This document shows, one piece after another, positions 6,781 through 14,110 of a stretch of DNA of 19,387 bases (position 1 is its first letter; every line of letters begins with the position of its first letter). This DNA is from CAYYKK01 sp964467935. GTDB lineage: Bacteria; Myxococcota_A; Polyangia; Polyangiales; Polyangiaceae. The translations under genes were made by a program, and so were the position numbers. The notes under the pieces were generated by a model that saw only the letters and a list, made by a program, of their open reading frames with translations, was not told the DNA's origin and made no database searches. Location: the NCBI GenBank assembly GCA_964467935.1, contig CAYYKK010000123.1, forward strand, positions 1-19,387. The letters run 5' to 3'.

Positions 6781-7548
6781 TCAGGCCCAGCCGGGCTCGG
6801 CGCGCTCGAGCGCCTCGAGCACCTCGGTCGTGATCATCTCCGCGAGCAGATCGAGCTGCTCGCGCCCCTCGTCGTGGGAGGCGAGGGCGGGGGCCCCCGC
6901 GTACGCGTCCGTCATCCCCATCGCCTCGAACGTCGCCTTGCCGTCGCGGATCCCGTCGGAGAGCGAGATGGGAACCTCCGGCAATCGACGCGCGATGTCC
7001 TCCTGGACGACCTCGGGCTCCGCGGCGAGCACGAGCGAGGTCTCGTAGCGTCCCGCGTGACACGCGCCGCTCTTGAACTCGTCCGAGAGCTGGCGCGCCC
7101 AACGTCGCTTGAGCGGACAGGCGACGGACGCGCGGCCCTCCGGCAAGCGCTCGGCGCCTTGCCGTACGGCGATGTCGTGCTCGGGCTCGAGGTGGTTGTT
7201 GACGAAGGAGACGTGCCTGAAACCCGCGTCGAGCAGGCCTTGCCCCACGGCCGCGATCCACGAAGAGAGCACCTCCTCGGGGACGGTCACGGCGCCGGTG
7301 AAACCCGCCGCGAAGCGAGTCACGCCGTAGGGGATCGACGGGGCGATGAGGGCCACGACGTCGCGCTGCGCGAGCTGCAGGACGGCGCGCTCGCACGCGC
7401 CGCGGCTGATGATCGTGTCGGTCGCGAGCGGGAGGTGGGGGCCGTGCGGCTCGACCGATCCGACGGGGACGAGCGCGACGACGCGCGCGGACTCGGCGAA
7501 GAGCGCGGCGAGATCGTCCTTCGTCAGATCGGCGAGGTAGGTGGTCAT
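6781..7548 (-). CDS. Creatininase-family metal-dependent amidohydrolase
   Basis: This 255-residue creatininase-fold protein has a first metal motif GSVEPHGPHLPLATD containing Glu33, His35 and Asp44. The second metal segment is VNNHLEPEH, with His119 and Glu121. HAGRYETSLVL (about 164-174) is the family's Glu-Thr-Ser segment. From memory, the ligands of Pseudomonas creatininase are Glu34, His36, Asp45, His120 and Glu122, so all five seem present with an offset of one. The H-x-E form resembles true creatininase more than the HGGN form of other family members. Known members open cyclic amides or cleave formamides. The gene starts one base after the CoA ligase stop (TGA-g-ATG), so it belongs to the aromatic-CoA operon. 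An amide, lactam or formamide hydrolysis step there is inference. Confidence 0.9.
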   Translation of the reverse strand: MTTYLADLTKDDLAALFAESARVVALVPVGSVEPHGPHLPLATDTIISRGACERAVLQLAQRDVVALIAPSIPYGVTRFAAGFTGAVTVPEEVLSSWIAAVGQGLLDAGFRHVSFVNNHLEPEHDIAVRQGAERLPEGRASVACPLKRRWARQLSDEFKSGACHAGRYETSLVLAAEPEVVQEDIARRLPEVPISLSDGIRDGKATFEAMGMTDAYAGAPALASHDEGREQLDLLAEMITTEVLEALERAEPGWA

Positions 7549-7549
7549 C

Positions 7550-9238
7550 TCAGTGCCCTCTCGGGTTCTCGCCCCGCGCCTCGCGCTCCCGCAGCGTCTT
7601 CTTGTCGACCTTGCCGCGGTCGTTCTTCGGGACGTCGTCGCAGAAGACGATGAGGCGCGGGTACTTGTGGCGCGAGAGCCGGTCGACGACGTGCTGGCGG
7701 AGCTCGTCGGCGAGAGCGGGGAGCGGCTTCGACGCGAAGCCCTCGCGCAGCACGACGAACGCCTTCACCTTCGTGAGCCCTTCGTCCTCGACGCCGATCA
7801 CGGCGGCGAGCGCGACCGACGCGTGGCCGAGCAGGCACTCCTCCACCTCGAGCGGCGCGACCCACACGCCGCTCACCTTCATCATGTCGTCGGCGCGGCC
7901 GCTGAACCAGAGGTAGCCGTCCGCGTCGAGGCGGAAGAGGTCGCCCGTCCTGCACCACGGCCCGAGGAACGTCTTGAAGCTCTTCTCGCGATCCTCGAAG
8001 TACCCCATCGACGCGCTCTCGCCGCGCACCCACATGACGCCGGTCTCGCCCACGGCGAGCGGCTCGCCGCCTGGCGCTTCGGCCTCCGAGGGGAGGATCT
8101 TGATCTCGTAGCCCTCGACGACCCGGCCGAGCGAGCCCGGCTTGATGTCGAGAGGGCGGTTGCTGCAGTAGATGTGGAACATCTCGGCCGAGCCGATGCC
8201 GTCGTACACGTCGCCGCCGAACCGGCCGCGGAAGCGGGTGAGGAGCGTCTCGGGCAGCGCCTCGCCCGCGGAGAGGTGGAAGCGCACGCTCGAAAAGTCG
8301 AGCCCGGGCTCCCCTCGCTCGCGCTTCGCCGCGTCGTGCTCGAGGAGCTTCGACATCATCGTCGGCACGTTCGTCACGATGGTGGGGGCGTGCCGCGCGA
8401 TGGCCGACGAGAGGCTCTCCGGCGTCGGTCGCTCGGCGAAGAGCGCGGTCGTCGCGCCGACCGCGAACGGGAACATCAGGTTCGTGCCCGTCGCGTAGCC
8501 GAAGAAGAGCCGCGGCACGCTCACGGTCACGTCGCCCGCGCGGTAGCCGACCGTGTTCTTCGCGTAGACCTCGGTGTTGAAGGCGAAGTCCCGGTGCGCG
8601 TGTAGGTTCGCCTTGCTCTTGCCGGTGGAGCCCGAGGTGAAGAGCCAGATCGCCACGTCGTCTCGCTTCGTCGGCTTCGGCGCGCCGAGCCCCTTCTGGA
8701 GGAGCGCGTCGCCCTCGTCGAGCGCGTTCGCGAGCGTCGTCGTCGGCGCGGCGAGCGAGGCGGGGAGGACGACCTCGTCGAGCACGTCCTCGCCCGTCGC
8801 GACCTCACGGCAGAGCACGAGCGCGCGCAGATCCGCGTCGCGGAGGGCGTCCGCGATCGCCTCGGCGACGCGCGGGATCGTGACGACCACCGTCGCCCGC
8901 GTGTAGCCGACCAAGTACGCGAGATCGGCCGCGGGCGCTTCCGGGTTGCCCATCGCGACGACGGCGCCGTGGTGGAGCGTCGCGAAGAAGGCCCACACGA
9001 ACGCTGGCGTGTCGTGGAGCACGATGAGCACGCGCTCCTCCCGCCGCACCCCGCGTGTCGCGAGGAAGCGCTGCAACGCCGTCGCGCGCGCCGCGACTTC
9101 TCCGTACGAGTACGAGCGCGCGCCGAAGAGCACGGCCGGACGATCCGAGAGGCCCTCGCGGACGCGATCGAAGAGGTAGTAGTCGGCGAGGTTGAAGTCG
9201 TCGGGGAACGTCGGGAGGCTCATCGCGCGGAAGAGCAT
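7550..9238 (-). CDS. Benzoate-CoA ligase family acyl-CoA synthetase
   Basis: This 562-residue ANL-superfamily enzyme would activate an aromatic carboxylic acid with ATP and CoA to the acyl-CoA. Motifs are: P-loop TSGSTGKSK (about 201-209); YDGIGSAEMFHIYCSNR (about 345-361), a form typical of benzoate and hydroxy- or aminobenzoate-CoA ligases; CRTGDLF (about 429-435); hinge SGRADDMMKVSGVWVAPLEV (about 446-465); and C-terminal catalytic Lys543 in RGKVDKK. The ATG at 9238 is preferred because GGAAG (9250-9246) lies seven bases upstream. An ATG at 9223 (MSLPTF) is the other choice. Family membership is secure, but the exact aromatic substrate is not. It would be the entry step of the operon and is coupled to the creatininase gene downstream. 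Confidence 0.94.
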   Translation of the reverse strand: MLFRAMSLPTFPDDFNLADYYLFDRVREGLSDRPAVLFGARSYSYGEVAARATALQRFLATRGVRREERVLIVLHDTPAFVWAFFATLHHGAVVAMGNPEAPAADLAYLVGYTRATVVVTIPRVAEAIADALRDADLRALVLCREVATGEDVLDEVVLPASLAAPTTTLANALDEGDALLQKGLGAPKPTKRDDVAIWLFTSGSTGKSKANLHAHRDFAFNTEVYAKNTVGYRAGDVTVSVPRLFFGYATGTNLMFPFAVGATTALFAERPTPESLSSAIARHAPTIVTNVPTMMSKLLEHDAAKRERGEPGLDFSSVRFHLSAGEALPETLLTRFRGRFGGDVYDGIGSAEMFHIYCSNRPLDIKPGSLGRVVEGYEIKILPSEAEAPGGEPLAVGETGVMWVRGESASMGYFEDREKSFKTFLGPWCRTGDLFRLDADGYLWFSGRADDMMKVSGVWVAPLEVEECLLGHASVALAAVIGVEDEGLTKVKAFVVLREGFASKPLPALADELRQHVVDRLSRHKYPRLIVFCDDVPKNDRGKVDKKTLREREARGENPRGH

Positions 9239-9285
9239 AGCCGGGCTTCCGGCGCCCGGGGATCGCTCGTTCCTCCCGGGGCGCG

Positions 9286-10758
9286 TCAGCGACTGCGCGG
9301 CGCGGAGAGGCGTCGTCGGCCGTCCTTCGACAAGAGGATCCCGGGCTCGTCGGAGAGGACGCGATCCCAGAGCTGGCACGTCACGCTCTTGTGCTTCTGG
9401 TCGAGCGCCTCGCAGTAGTTCGTGTAGAGGCAGCGGCGGATGTCCGCGCCGCGGCCGGTGCGGAGCTTCAAGAACCAATCGGGATCGGCGAGCGTCTGTC
9501 GCGCTGCGCCGATGAGGTCGCCCTCGCCGCGCGCGAGGATCCCCTCGGCGAGACCGAACTCGCCGATGCCGCCGGCGACGACGATCGGCGTGGTGTGTCC
9601 GGCCGCGCGCACGGCTCGGCGGACCGCGGCCTGCTTGGGCACGTTCCGACCGAAGGGGCCACGGCGATCGGCGATGGCGGTCGGCATGCACTCGAAGCCG
9701 CTCTCGCCGGTGTAGGGGTACGCCGCCTCGCCGACCTTCGGTGCTCGCGCGTCCTCGAACTTGCCGCCGGTCGAGAGCGAGATGAAGTCCATGCCTGCTT
9801 CGGCGAAGCGCGTCGCGAAGTCGCTCGCGTCCTCCACGTCGCTACCGCCCTCGATGATCTCGTCGGAGAGCATCCGGCAGCCGACGGTGAAGTCGTCGCC
9901 GACCTCGGCGCGGACGGCCCGGTAGACCTCCAGCGGGAGGCGCGCCCGCGCGTCGCGCGAGCCTCCGTACCCGTCGTCGCGCGTGTTCTTGCGCGAGAGG
10001 AACGAGGCCATCGTGTACGCGTGCGCGTAGTGGAGCTCCACGCCGTCGAAGCCGGCCGCCTTCGCGCGTGCGGCCGCCTTGGCGAAGAGGTCGGGAAGGA
10101 CGAGGGGCAGATCGCGGATGTGCGGCTCCGCGAGGTCGGTCACGCGCTCGCGATCCCCGAAGCGCAGCGACGCGAGCTCTCGCTCGTCGAGGACGCGCGC
10201 GACGAGCGCGTCGTCCGCCGTGACGAGGAGAGAACGAACGTCGTCGTCGGACGCGTCGGCGAAGCGCGGATCGGCCGTCGCCTCGACGAGGCGCGCGCGG
10301 TGCGCGGCGGAGACGCGGAGGAACTCTCGAAAGAAGCGCTTCGGCTCCGGGCGACGGCGGATGCGCAAGAAGTCGATGAGCTGGATGAAGAGCCTCGTCC
10401 GCGCGCCGCTCTCGCGGCGGACCGTGCGCGTCAGCTCCGCCAGGCCATCGAGGAATCGATCGTGACCGATGCGCAGGAGCGGGCCGCTCGGGACGTCGCG
10501 GATGCCCGTGGCCTCGACGACGATCACCCCGGGTTGCCCCTCGGCGAAGCGCCCGTACCAGTCGAGCACTTGGGGCGTGACGAAGCCGTCGTCGGTCGCG
10601 CGCCATGGCACCATCGCCGGCACCCACGTCCTGTCGGCGAGGACGAGGCCGGAGCGGAGCGCGAGCGGCGTGAACAAGAGCGCCCTCTGCGCCTCCTCCG
10701 CCGTGGGAACGTGCGGCTGGGGCAGCGCGTGCTTGATCCGCTCCTTCGGCTTCCACAT
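9286..10758 (-). CDS. Old-yellow-enzyme-type NADH:flavin oxidoreductase with degenerate Fe-S site
   Basis: This 490-residue TIM-barrel FMN oxidoreductase is related to 2,4-dienoyl-CoA reductase. The N-terminal FMN-binding part is at about 30-90. The diagnostic active-site stretch ELHYAHAYTMASFLSRKN (His243, His246, Tyr248) is followed by DDGYGG. A polar helical insert at about 131-225, between the two halves of the barrel, makes it longer than a minimal OYE. Near the C-terminus, RRCLYTNYCEALDQ followed by KHKSVTC holds Cys443, Cys449 and Cys461. Compared with the C-x2-C-x3-C-x11-C cluster of 2,4-dienoyl-CoA reductase, the second Cys is Thr446, so the Fe-S site is incomplete. The start ATG is five bases after the acyl-CoA dehydrogenase stop. 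The likely role is hydride transfer to a conjugated, dearomatised CoA thioester. Confidence 0.92.
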   Translation of the reverse strand: MWKPKERIKHALPQPHVPTAEEAQRALLFTPLALRSGLVLADRTWVPAMVPWRATDDGFVTPQVLDWYGRFAEGQPGVIVVEATGIRDVPSGPLLRIGHDRFLDGLAELTRTVRRESGARTRLFIQLIDFLRIRRRPEPKRFFREFLRVSAAHRARLVEATADPRFADASDDDVRSLLVTADDALVARVLDERELASLRFGDRERVTDLAEPHIRDLPLVLPDLFAKAAARAKAAGFDGVELHYAHAYTMASFLSRKNTRDDGYGGSRDARARLPLEVYRAVRAEVGDDFTVGCRMLSDEIIEGGSDVEDASDFATRFAEAGMDFISLSTGGKFEDARAPKVGEAAYPYTGESGFECMPTAIADRRGPFGRNVPKQAAVRRAVRAAGHTTPIVVAGGIGEFGLAEGILARGEGDLIGAARQTLADPDWFLKLRTGRGADIRRCLYTNYCEALDQKHKSVTCQLWDRVLSDEPGILLSKDGRRRLSAPRSR

Positions 10759-10763
10759 GGGCG

Positions 10764-11951
10764 TCAGCGCGCGCGCAGGAGCGCGCGGGCGATGACGACC
10801 TTCTGGATCTCGGTCGTCCCCTCGTAGATGCGGAGCGGTCGGATGTCGCGGTAGAGCGACTCGACGACGCTGCCGAGGAGCACGCCCGAACCGCCGAGGA
10901 GCTGCACGGCCTTGTCGATGATCCGCTGCGCCGCTTCGGTCGCGTACATCTTCGCCATCGCCGCCTCGGTGGTGACGCGGCCGCCGTGCGTGTCGCGCCG
11001 ATGCGCTGCGCGCGCGACGAGGAGGCGCGCCGCGTCGAGCTCGGTCGCCATCTCCGCGACGTAGGCCTGGACGATCTGCTGCTCGGCGAGGGGAGCGCCG
11101 AACTGCCGTCGCATCGTCACGCGGCGCACGGCCTCGGCGAGCGCGAGGCTCGCCATTCCGTTGGCAGCGGCTCCAACGGAAATGCGGAACGCGTCCAGCG
11201 TCTCGAGCGCCAAGGGCAGACCGCGACCGATCTCGCCCAAGAGCTCCGCGCGGCAACCGCGCAGCCCGAGCGCGCCGAGCGGGTGCGGGCTCGAGAGCGG
11301 CAGCGAGCGCGTCGTGAGGCCGTCGGCGTCGGCGTCGACCAGGAACGCGGTGATGCCCTTCCGTCCCGCCGAAGGATCGGCGTTGGCGAACACGACGTAG
11401 TGGGTCGCGATGCCGACGTTGGAGATGAGGGTCTTCTCTCCGTCGAGCCGAAAGCCCCCACCGTCGCGCGTCGCGGTCGTCCGCATCGAGGCGACGTCGC
11501 TCCCCGCTTCGGGCTCGGTGAGGCCGAAGGCGCCGATGCGCTCGCCCGAGAGCACGCCAGGCAGGATGCGCTCGCGCTGCTCGGGCGAGCCGGCGAGGGA
11601 GATCGGGTACGAGCCGAGGCCTTGCACCGCGAAGATCGCGTCGCCGAGCGCGCTCGCTTGTCCGAGCGCTTCACGCACCGTGACGAGCGATCGGACGTCG
11701 ACGTAGGCCGCGTCGTCGCGCTTGCCGACGGGGGCGCCGCCGAGCGCCTCCGGCACGAGGTAGCGATAGAGGCCGAGGCGGCCCATGTCGCGCGCGACCG
11801 CGGCGGGATCGTGCGGCGCCGAGAGACCGGTCGCCAACGTCGCACGGAGCCGCTCGCCGAGGGCGCGATGACGTTCCTCGAAGAAGACGTCGAGCACGTC
11901 CGCCGAGAACGCGAGCTCGAGGGTCGCTTCGCGCGCGGGCTCCGCCGTCAC
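10764..11951 (-). CDS. Acyl-CoA dehydrogenase
   Basis: This 395-residue FAD-dependent acyl-CoA dehydrogenase has the signature GAFGLTEPEAGSDV (about 140-153) and the C-terminal motif RIYEGTTEIQK. In that motif Glu377 is the catalytic base position of short- and medium-chain enzymes. The start is a GTG at 11951-11949 that overlaps the TGA of the preceding crotonase gene as GTGA. No ATG gives a sensible N-terminus. A GAGG stretch lies just upstream. In the operon it probably introduces a double bond into a saturated or partly reduced cyclic acyl-CoA, with ETF as electron acceptor. It is clearly a different subfamily from the glutaryl-CoA dehydrogenase at 1338-2516. The substrate is not determined by sequence. 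Confidence 0.94.
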   Translation of the reverse strand: MTAEPAREATLELAFSADVLDVFFEERHRALGERLRATLATGLSAPHDPAAVARDMGRLGLYRYLVPEALGGAPVGKRDDAAYVDVRSLVTVREALGQASALGDAIFAVQGLGSYPISLAGSPEQRERILPGVLSGERIGAFGLTEPEAGSDVASMRTTATRDGGGFRLDGEKTLISNVGIATHYVVFANADPSAGRKGITAFLVDADADGLTTRSLPLSSPHPLGALGLRGCRAELLGEIGRGLPLALETLDAFRISVGAAANGMASLALAEAVRRVTMRRQFGAPLAEQQIVQAYVAEMATELDAARLLVARAAHRRDTHGGRVTTEAAMAKMYATEAAQRIIDKAVQLLGGSGVLLGSVVESLYRDIRPLRIYEGTTEIQKVVIARALLRAR

Positions 11952-12778
11952 GAGGCCTCGCCCGTCCCGCCGCCGTTCGGCGCACCTTCGAAGCGGGGCC
12001 TCTCCTTGCGCTTGTTGGCGTCGTAGGCGGTCTTGAAATCCGGATGCGCCATGCAGATCGCCTGCGCCTGCGCCTCGGCCTCGATCGCGGCGGCGAGGCT
12101 CATCTGCGCCTCGCTCTCGAGCATCTGCTTCGTCATCGTGTGCGCGAAGGCCGGCCCCTCCGCGAGCTCCTTCGCCCATGAGTGTGCCACCGCGAGCGCC
12201 TCGCCATCGGGGACGACGCGGTTCACGAAGCCGATGCGATCCGCCTCCGCTGCGTCGAAGAGGTTCCCGAAGAAGAGGAGCTCGGCGGCTCGACCGCGGC
12301 CGACGATGCGCGGAAGGAGATACGAGGCCCCCATGTCCGCGCCCGAGAGGCCGACCTTGGGGAAGATGAAGCCGAAGCGCGCGCTCTTCGCGGCGATGCG
12401 CATGTCGCAAGCGGCGGCGATCACCGCGCCGGCGCCGACGCAGGTGCCGTTCACGGCCGCGATGACCGGGCGGCGCGTCTCGACGATGCTCTGGATGAGC
12501 GCCCCCGTGACCCGCGTGAACTCGAGCAGCCCGCGCGCGTCCCTCGCGAAGAGCTCCGCGATGATGCCCTCCACGTCGCCTCCCGAGCAGAACCCGCGGC
12601 CCTTCCCGGTGATGACGATCGCGCGCACGCCCGGCTCGCGATCGAGCGAGCGGAACGTCTCGCGCAGCTCGCCGTAGACCTCGAAGGTCAGGGCGTTGAG
12701 CCTGTCCGGTCGGTTCAGGGTGACGGTCGCCACGCCTTGTTCGATGGCGAGCTCGAAGGATTTCGGATGGAGCGTCAT
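11948..12778 (-). CDS. Enoyl-CoA hydratase/isomerase (crotonase) family protein lacking both classical Glu
   Basis: This 276-residue crotonase has CoA/oxyanion segments GKGRGFCSGGDVEGI (about 58-72) and VNGTCVGAGAVIAAACD (about 109-125). By eye alignment to rat enoyl-CoA hydratase, E144 corresponds to Val119 and E164 to Phe139. Instead, Asp148 in GLSGADMGASYLLPRIVG falls where 4-chlorobenzoyl-CoA dehalogenase and PaaG carry a catalytic Asp. A ring-type isomerase or hydratase is therefore at least as likely as plain enoyl hydration. The start is well supported by GAGAGG (12789-12784), five bases before the ATG. It overlaps the next gene by GTGA. The C-terminus is a short Gly-rich tail. Confidence 0.92.
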   Translation of the reverse strand: MTLHPKSFELAIEQGVATVTLNRPDRLNALTFEVYGELRETFRSLDREPGVRAIVITGKGRGFCSGGDVEGIIAELFARDARGLLEFTRVTGALIQSIVETRRPVIAAVNGTCVGAGAVIAAACDMRIAAKSARFGFIFPKVGLSGADMGASYLLPRIVGRGRAAELLFFGNLFDAAEADRIGFVNRVVPDGEALAVAHSWAKELAEGPAFAHTMTKQMLESEAQMSLAAAIEAEAQAQAICMAHPDFKTAYDANKRKERPRFEGAPNGGGTGEAS

Positions 12779-12821
12779 GCGTGCCTCTCGTGTCTTTTCA
12801 CTTCGTCGTGGCGCGTGGCCT

Positions 12822-12838
12822 CGGAGCGAGGCGCTCCG
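12822..12838 (-). other. Perfect 7-bp hairpin inside the operon, between the RidA-like and crotonase genes
   Basis: CGGAGCG (12822-12828) and CGCTCCG (12832-12838) form a perfect stem with a 3-base loop. It lies in the 79-base gap that is the only real break within the eight-gene operon, about 20 bases after the RidA-like stop. No T-run follows it on the minus strand, so full intrinsic termination is unlikely. It could be a partial terminator, an RNA-processing site or a 3' stabiliser that sets different levels for the first two genes and the last six. It could also be chance at this GC content. Confidence 0.4.
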
Positions 12839-12857
12839 CGTCGTGCGCGAGGGTCGA

Positions 12858-13259
12858 TCACGGCTCGTCGAGCGAGGCCGTCGCCTCGATCTCGACGAGG
12901 GCCTCGCGCTCGACCAGCCCCGCGACGCCGACGAGCGCCATGGCCGGGAAGTGCTTGCCCATCCTGCGCCGCCAGACCTCGCCGATCGCGCCGAGGCTCG
13001 AGCGGTACGCGTCGAGATCGGTCACGTAGATCGTCAGCTTCACGATGCTCCGCGCCGTGCCGCCCGCGGCCTCGACGACCGCGACGACGTTGCCGAGGGC
13101 CTGATCGAGCTGCCCGACGAAGTCCTTCTTCTCGAAGACGCCCTCGGGGGTCCAGCCGATCTGCCCAGCGACGTAGAGCGTGCGTCCCGTCGCGACGACG
13201 CCGTTCGCGTACCCCTTCGGCCTCGGCCACGAGGCCGGCTGGATCGTCTCGATGCTCAT
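12858..13259 (-). CDS. RidA-like (YjgF/YER057c/UK114) protein
   Basis: This 133-residue protein has the single-domain trimeric Rid fold, recognised by LYVAGQIGWTPEG, FVGQLDQALGNVVAVVEAAG, IVKLTIYVTDLDAY and the C-terminal VEREALVEIEATASL. True RidA enzymes hydrolyse enamines/imines using a conserved Arg (Arg105 in the PARSCVEV-type segment). Here that segment reads FPAMALVGV, so the Arg is replaced by Met107 and the protein belongs to another Rid subfamily. Its start overlaps the SDR stop as ATGA, so it is the second gene of the operon. Its presence suggests an enamine, imine or unstable enol intermediate in the pathway, but binding without catalysis is also possible. Confidence 0.93.
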   Translation of the reverse strand: MSIETIQPASWPRPKGYANGVVATGRTLYVAGQIGWTPEGVFEKKDFVGQLDQALGNVVAVVEAAGGTARSIVKLTIYVTDLDAYRSSLGAIGEVWRRRMGKHFPAMALVGVAGLVEREALVEIEATASLDEP

Positions 13260-14017
13260 GCCATCACCTGTCCGCCGTCGATGGGGATCGCCTGCCCGTG
13301 GATGCCGCGCGCCTCGTGGGCGCAGAGCGCGTGGACGAGGTGCGCGATCTCGCTCGCCTCGAGGAGGCGCCGCTGGGGTGACATGGCGGCGAGCGCGCCG
13401 GACGCCTGCTCCGCCGAGCGACCGGTCTTGTCCGCGATGCGCGAGGCCGCCTCCGCCGACATGCGCGTCTCGACCCAGCCCGGGCAGACCGCGTTCACCG
13501 TGACGCCCGAGCGCGCGATCTCGGACGCGAGGGCGCGGGTGAGGCCGACCAGCGCGTGCTTCGACGCGCAGTAGGCCGACGTGTACGCGTAGCCGATCCG
13601 CCCCGCGTTCGACGCGACGTTCACCACGCGGCCCCAGCCGCGCGCGATCATGCCCGGGACGAGCGCGCGGCAGAGCGCGAAGGCCGAGGTGACGTTGACC
13701 TCGAACGTGCGATCCCACATCTCGTCGGTCGTCCGATCGAAGGTCGCGCTCTCGGCGATGCCGGCGTTGTTGACGAGGATGTCGACGGCCGGCGCCGAGG
13801 AGGCGATCCGCTCGAGCGCGCGCGCGAGCGAGGCGCGGTCGGCGAGATCGACCTCGACGGCCACGCCTCCGATGGCCTTCGCGACCTCGTCGAGGTCGGC
13901 GAGCGTCCTGCCGGTCACGACGACGCGCGCTCCGCTCGCCGAGAGCCGCTCGGCGATCGCCCGTCCGATCCCGCGCCCGCCGCCCGTCACGAGCGCCGTC
14001 TTGCCGCTCAACGTCAT
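13256..14017 (-). CDS. SDR-family NAD(P)-dependent oxidoreductase
   Basis: This 253-residue classical short-chain dehydrogenase has the cofactor motif TGGGRGIG (11-18), NNAG (83-86), catalytic Ser136 in VVNVASNAG, and Tyr149/Lys153 in SAYCASK. It ends in the structural segment PIDGGQ. Arg37 after the second strand may favour NADP(H). As first gene of the operon, beside crotonase and acyl-CoA dehydrogenase genes, it most likely oxidises a 3-hydroxyacyl-CoA or a ring alcohol to the ketone. The start ATG at 14017 follows a 93-base divergent intergenic region. No Shine-Dalgarno is visible in front of it. Confidence 0.93.
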   Translation of the reverse strand: MTLSGKTALVTGGGRGIGRAIAERLSASGARVVVTGRTLADLDEVAKAIGGVAVEVDLADRASLARALERIASSAPAVDILVNNAGIAESATFDRTTDEMWDRTFEVNVTSAFALCRALVPGMIARGWGRVVNVASNAGRIGYAYTSAYCASKHALVGLTRALASEIARSGVTVNAVCPGWVETRMSAEAASRIADKTGRSAEQASGALAAMSPQRRLLEASEIAHLVHALCAHEARGIHGQAIPIDGGQVMA

Positions 14018-14023
14018 GCCCGC

Positions 14024-14052
14024 GTCGTAGTGGAAAGGTCGCCGAGCGACAA
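14024..14052 (-). promoter_or_regulatory. Candidate sigma70-like promoter of the aromatic-CoA operon, possibly leaderless
   Basis: On the minus strand TTGTCG (14052-14047) and TACGAC (14029-14024) are separated by 17 bases. The match to TTGACA/TATAAT is partial (four and three of six). The -10 box ends six bases before the SDR ATG, so transcription would begin at or very near the start codon. This agrees with the lack of a ribosome binding site. The call is weak because such matches occur by chance. Confidence 0.25.
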
Positions 14053-14110
14053 CCGGCGTCGTGGTGCTCCGTTCTCGCTGGCCGCCGCCTCGTCCTGTAG
14101 ACTCACGAGC

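Noticed and set aside
6779..7396. N-terminal extension of the methyltransferase frame
   Set aside because: Shadow of the creatininase gene; ATG 6778 directly after the creatininase stop starts a complete methyltransferase.
10759..11256. Open frame upstream of the OYE-type gene that might be a fused monooxygenase half
   Set aside because: It is a shadow of the acyl-CoA dehydrogenase, with Arg-rich composition and no FAD-binding GxGxxG or other monooxygenase motif. The reductase therefore really stands alone.
11952..12410. N-terminal extension of the acyl-CoA dehydrogenase frame
   Set aside because: Overlaps the crotonase gene in another frame and is not protein-like. The GTG at 11951 with a GTGA overlap gives a normal family length.
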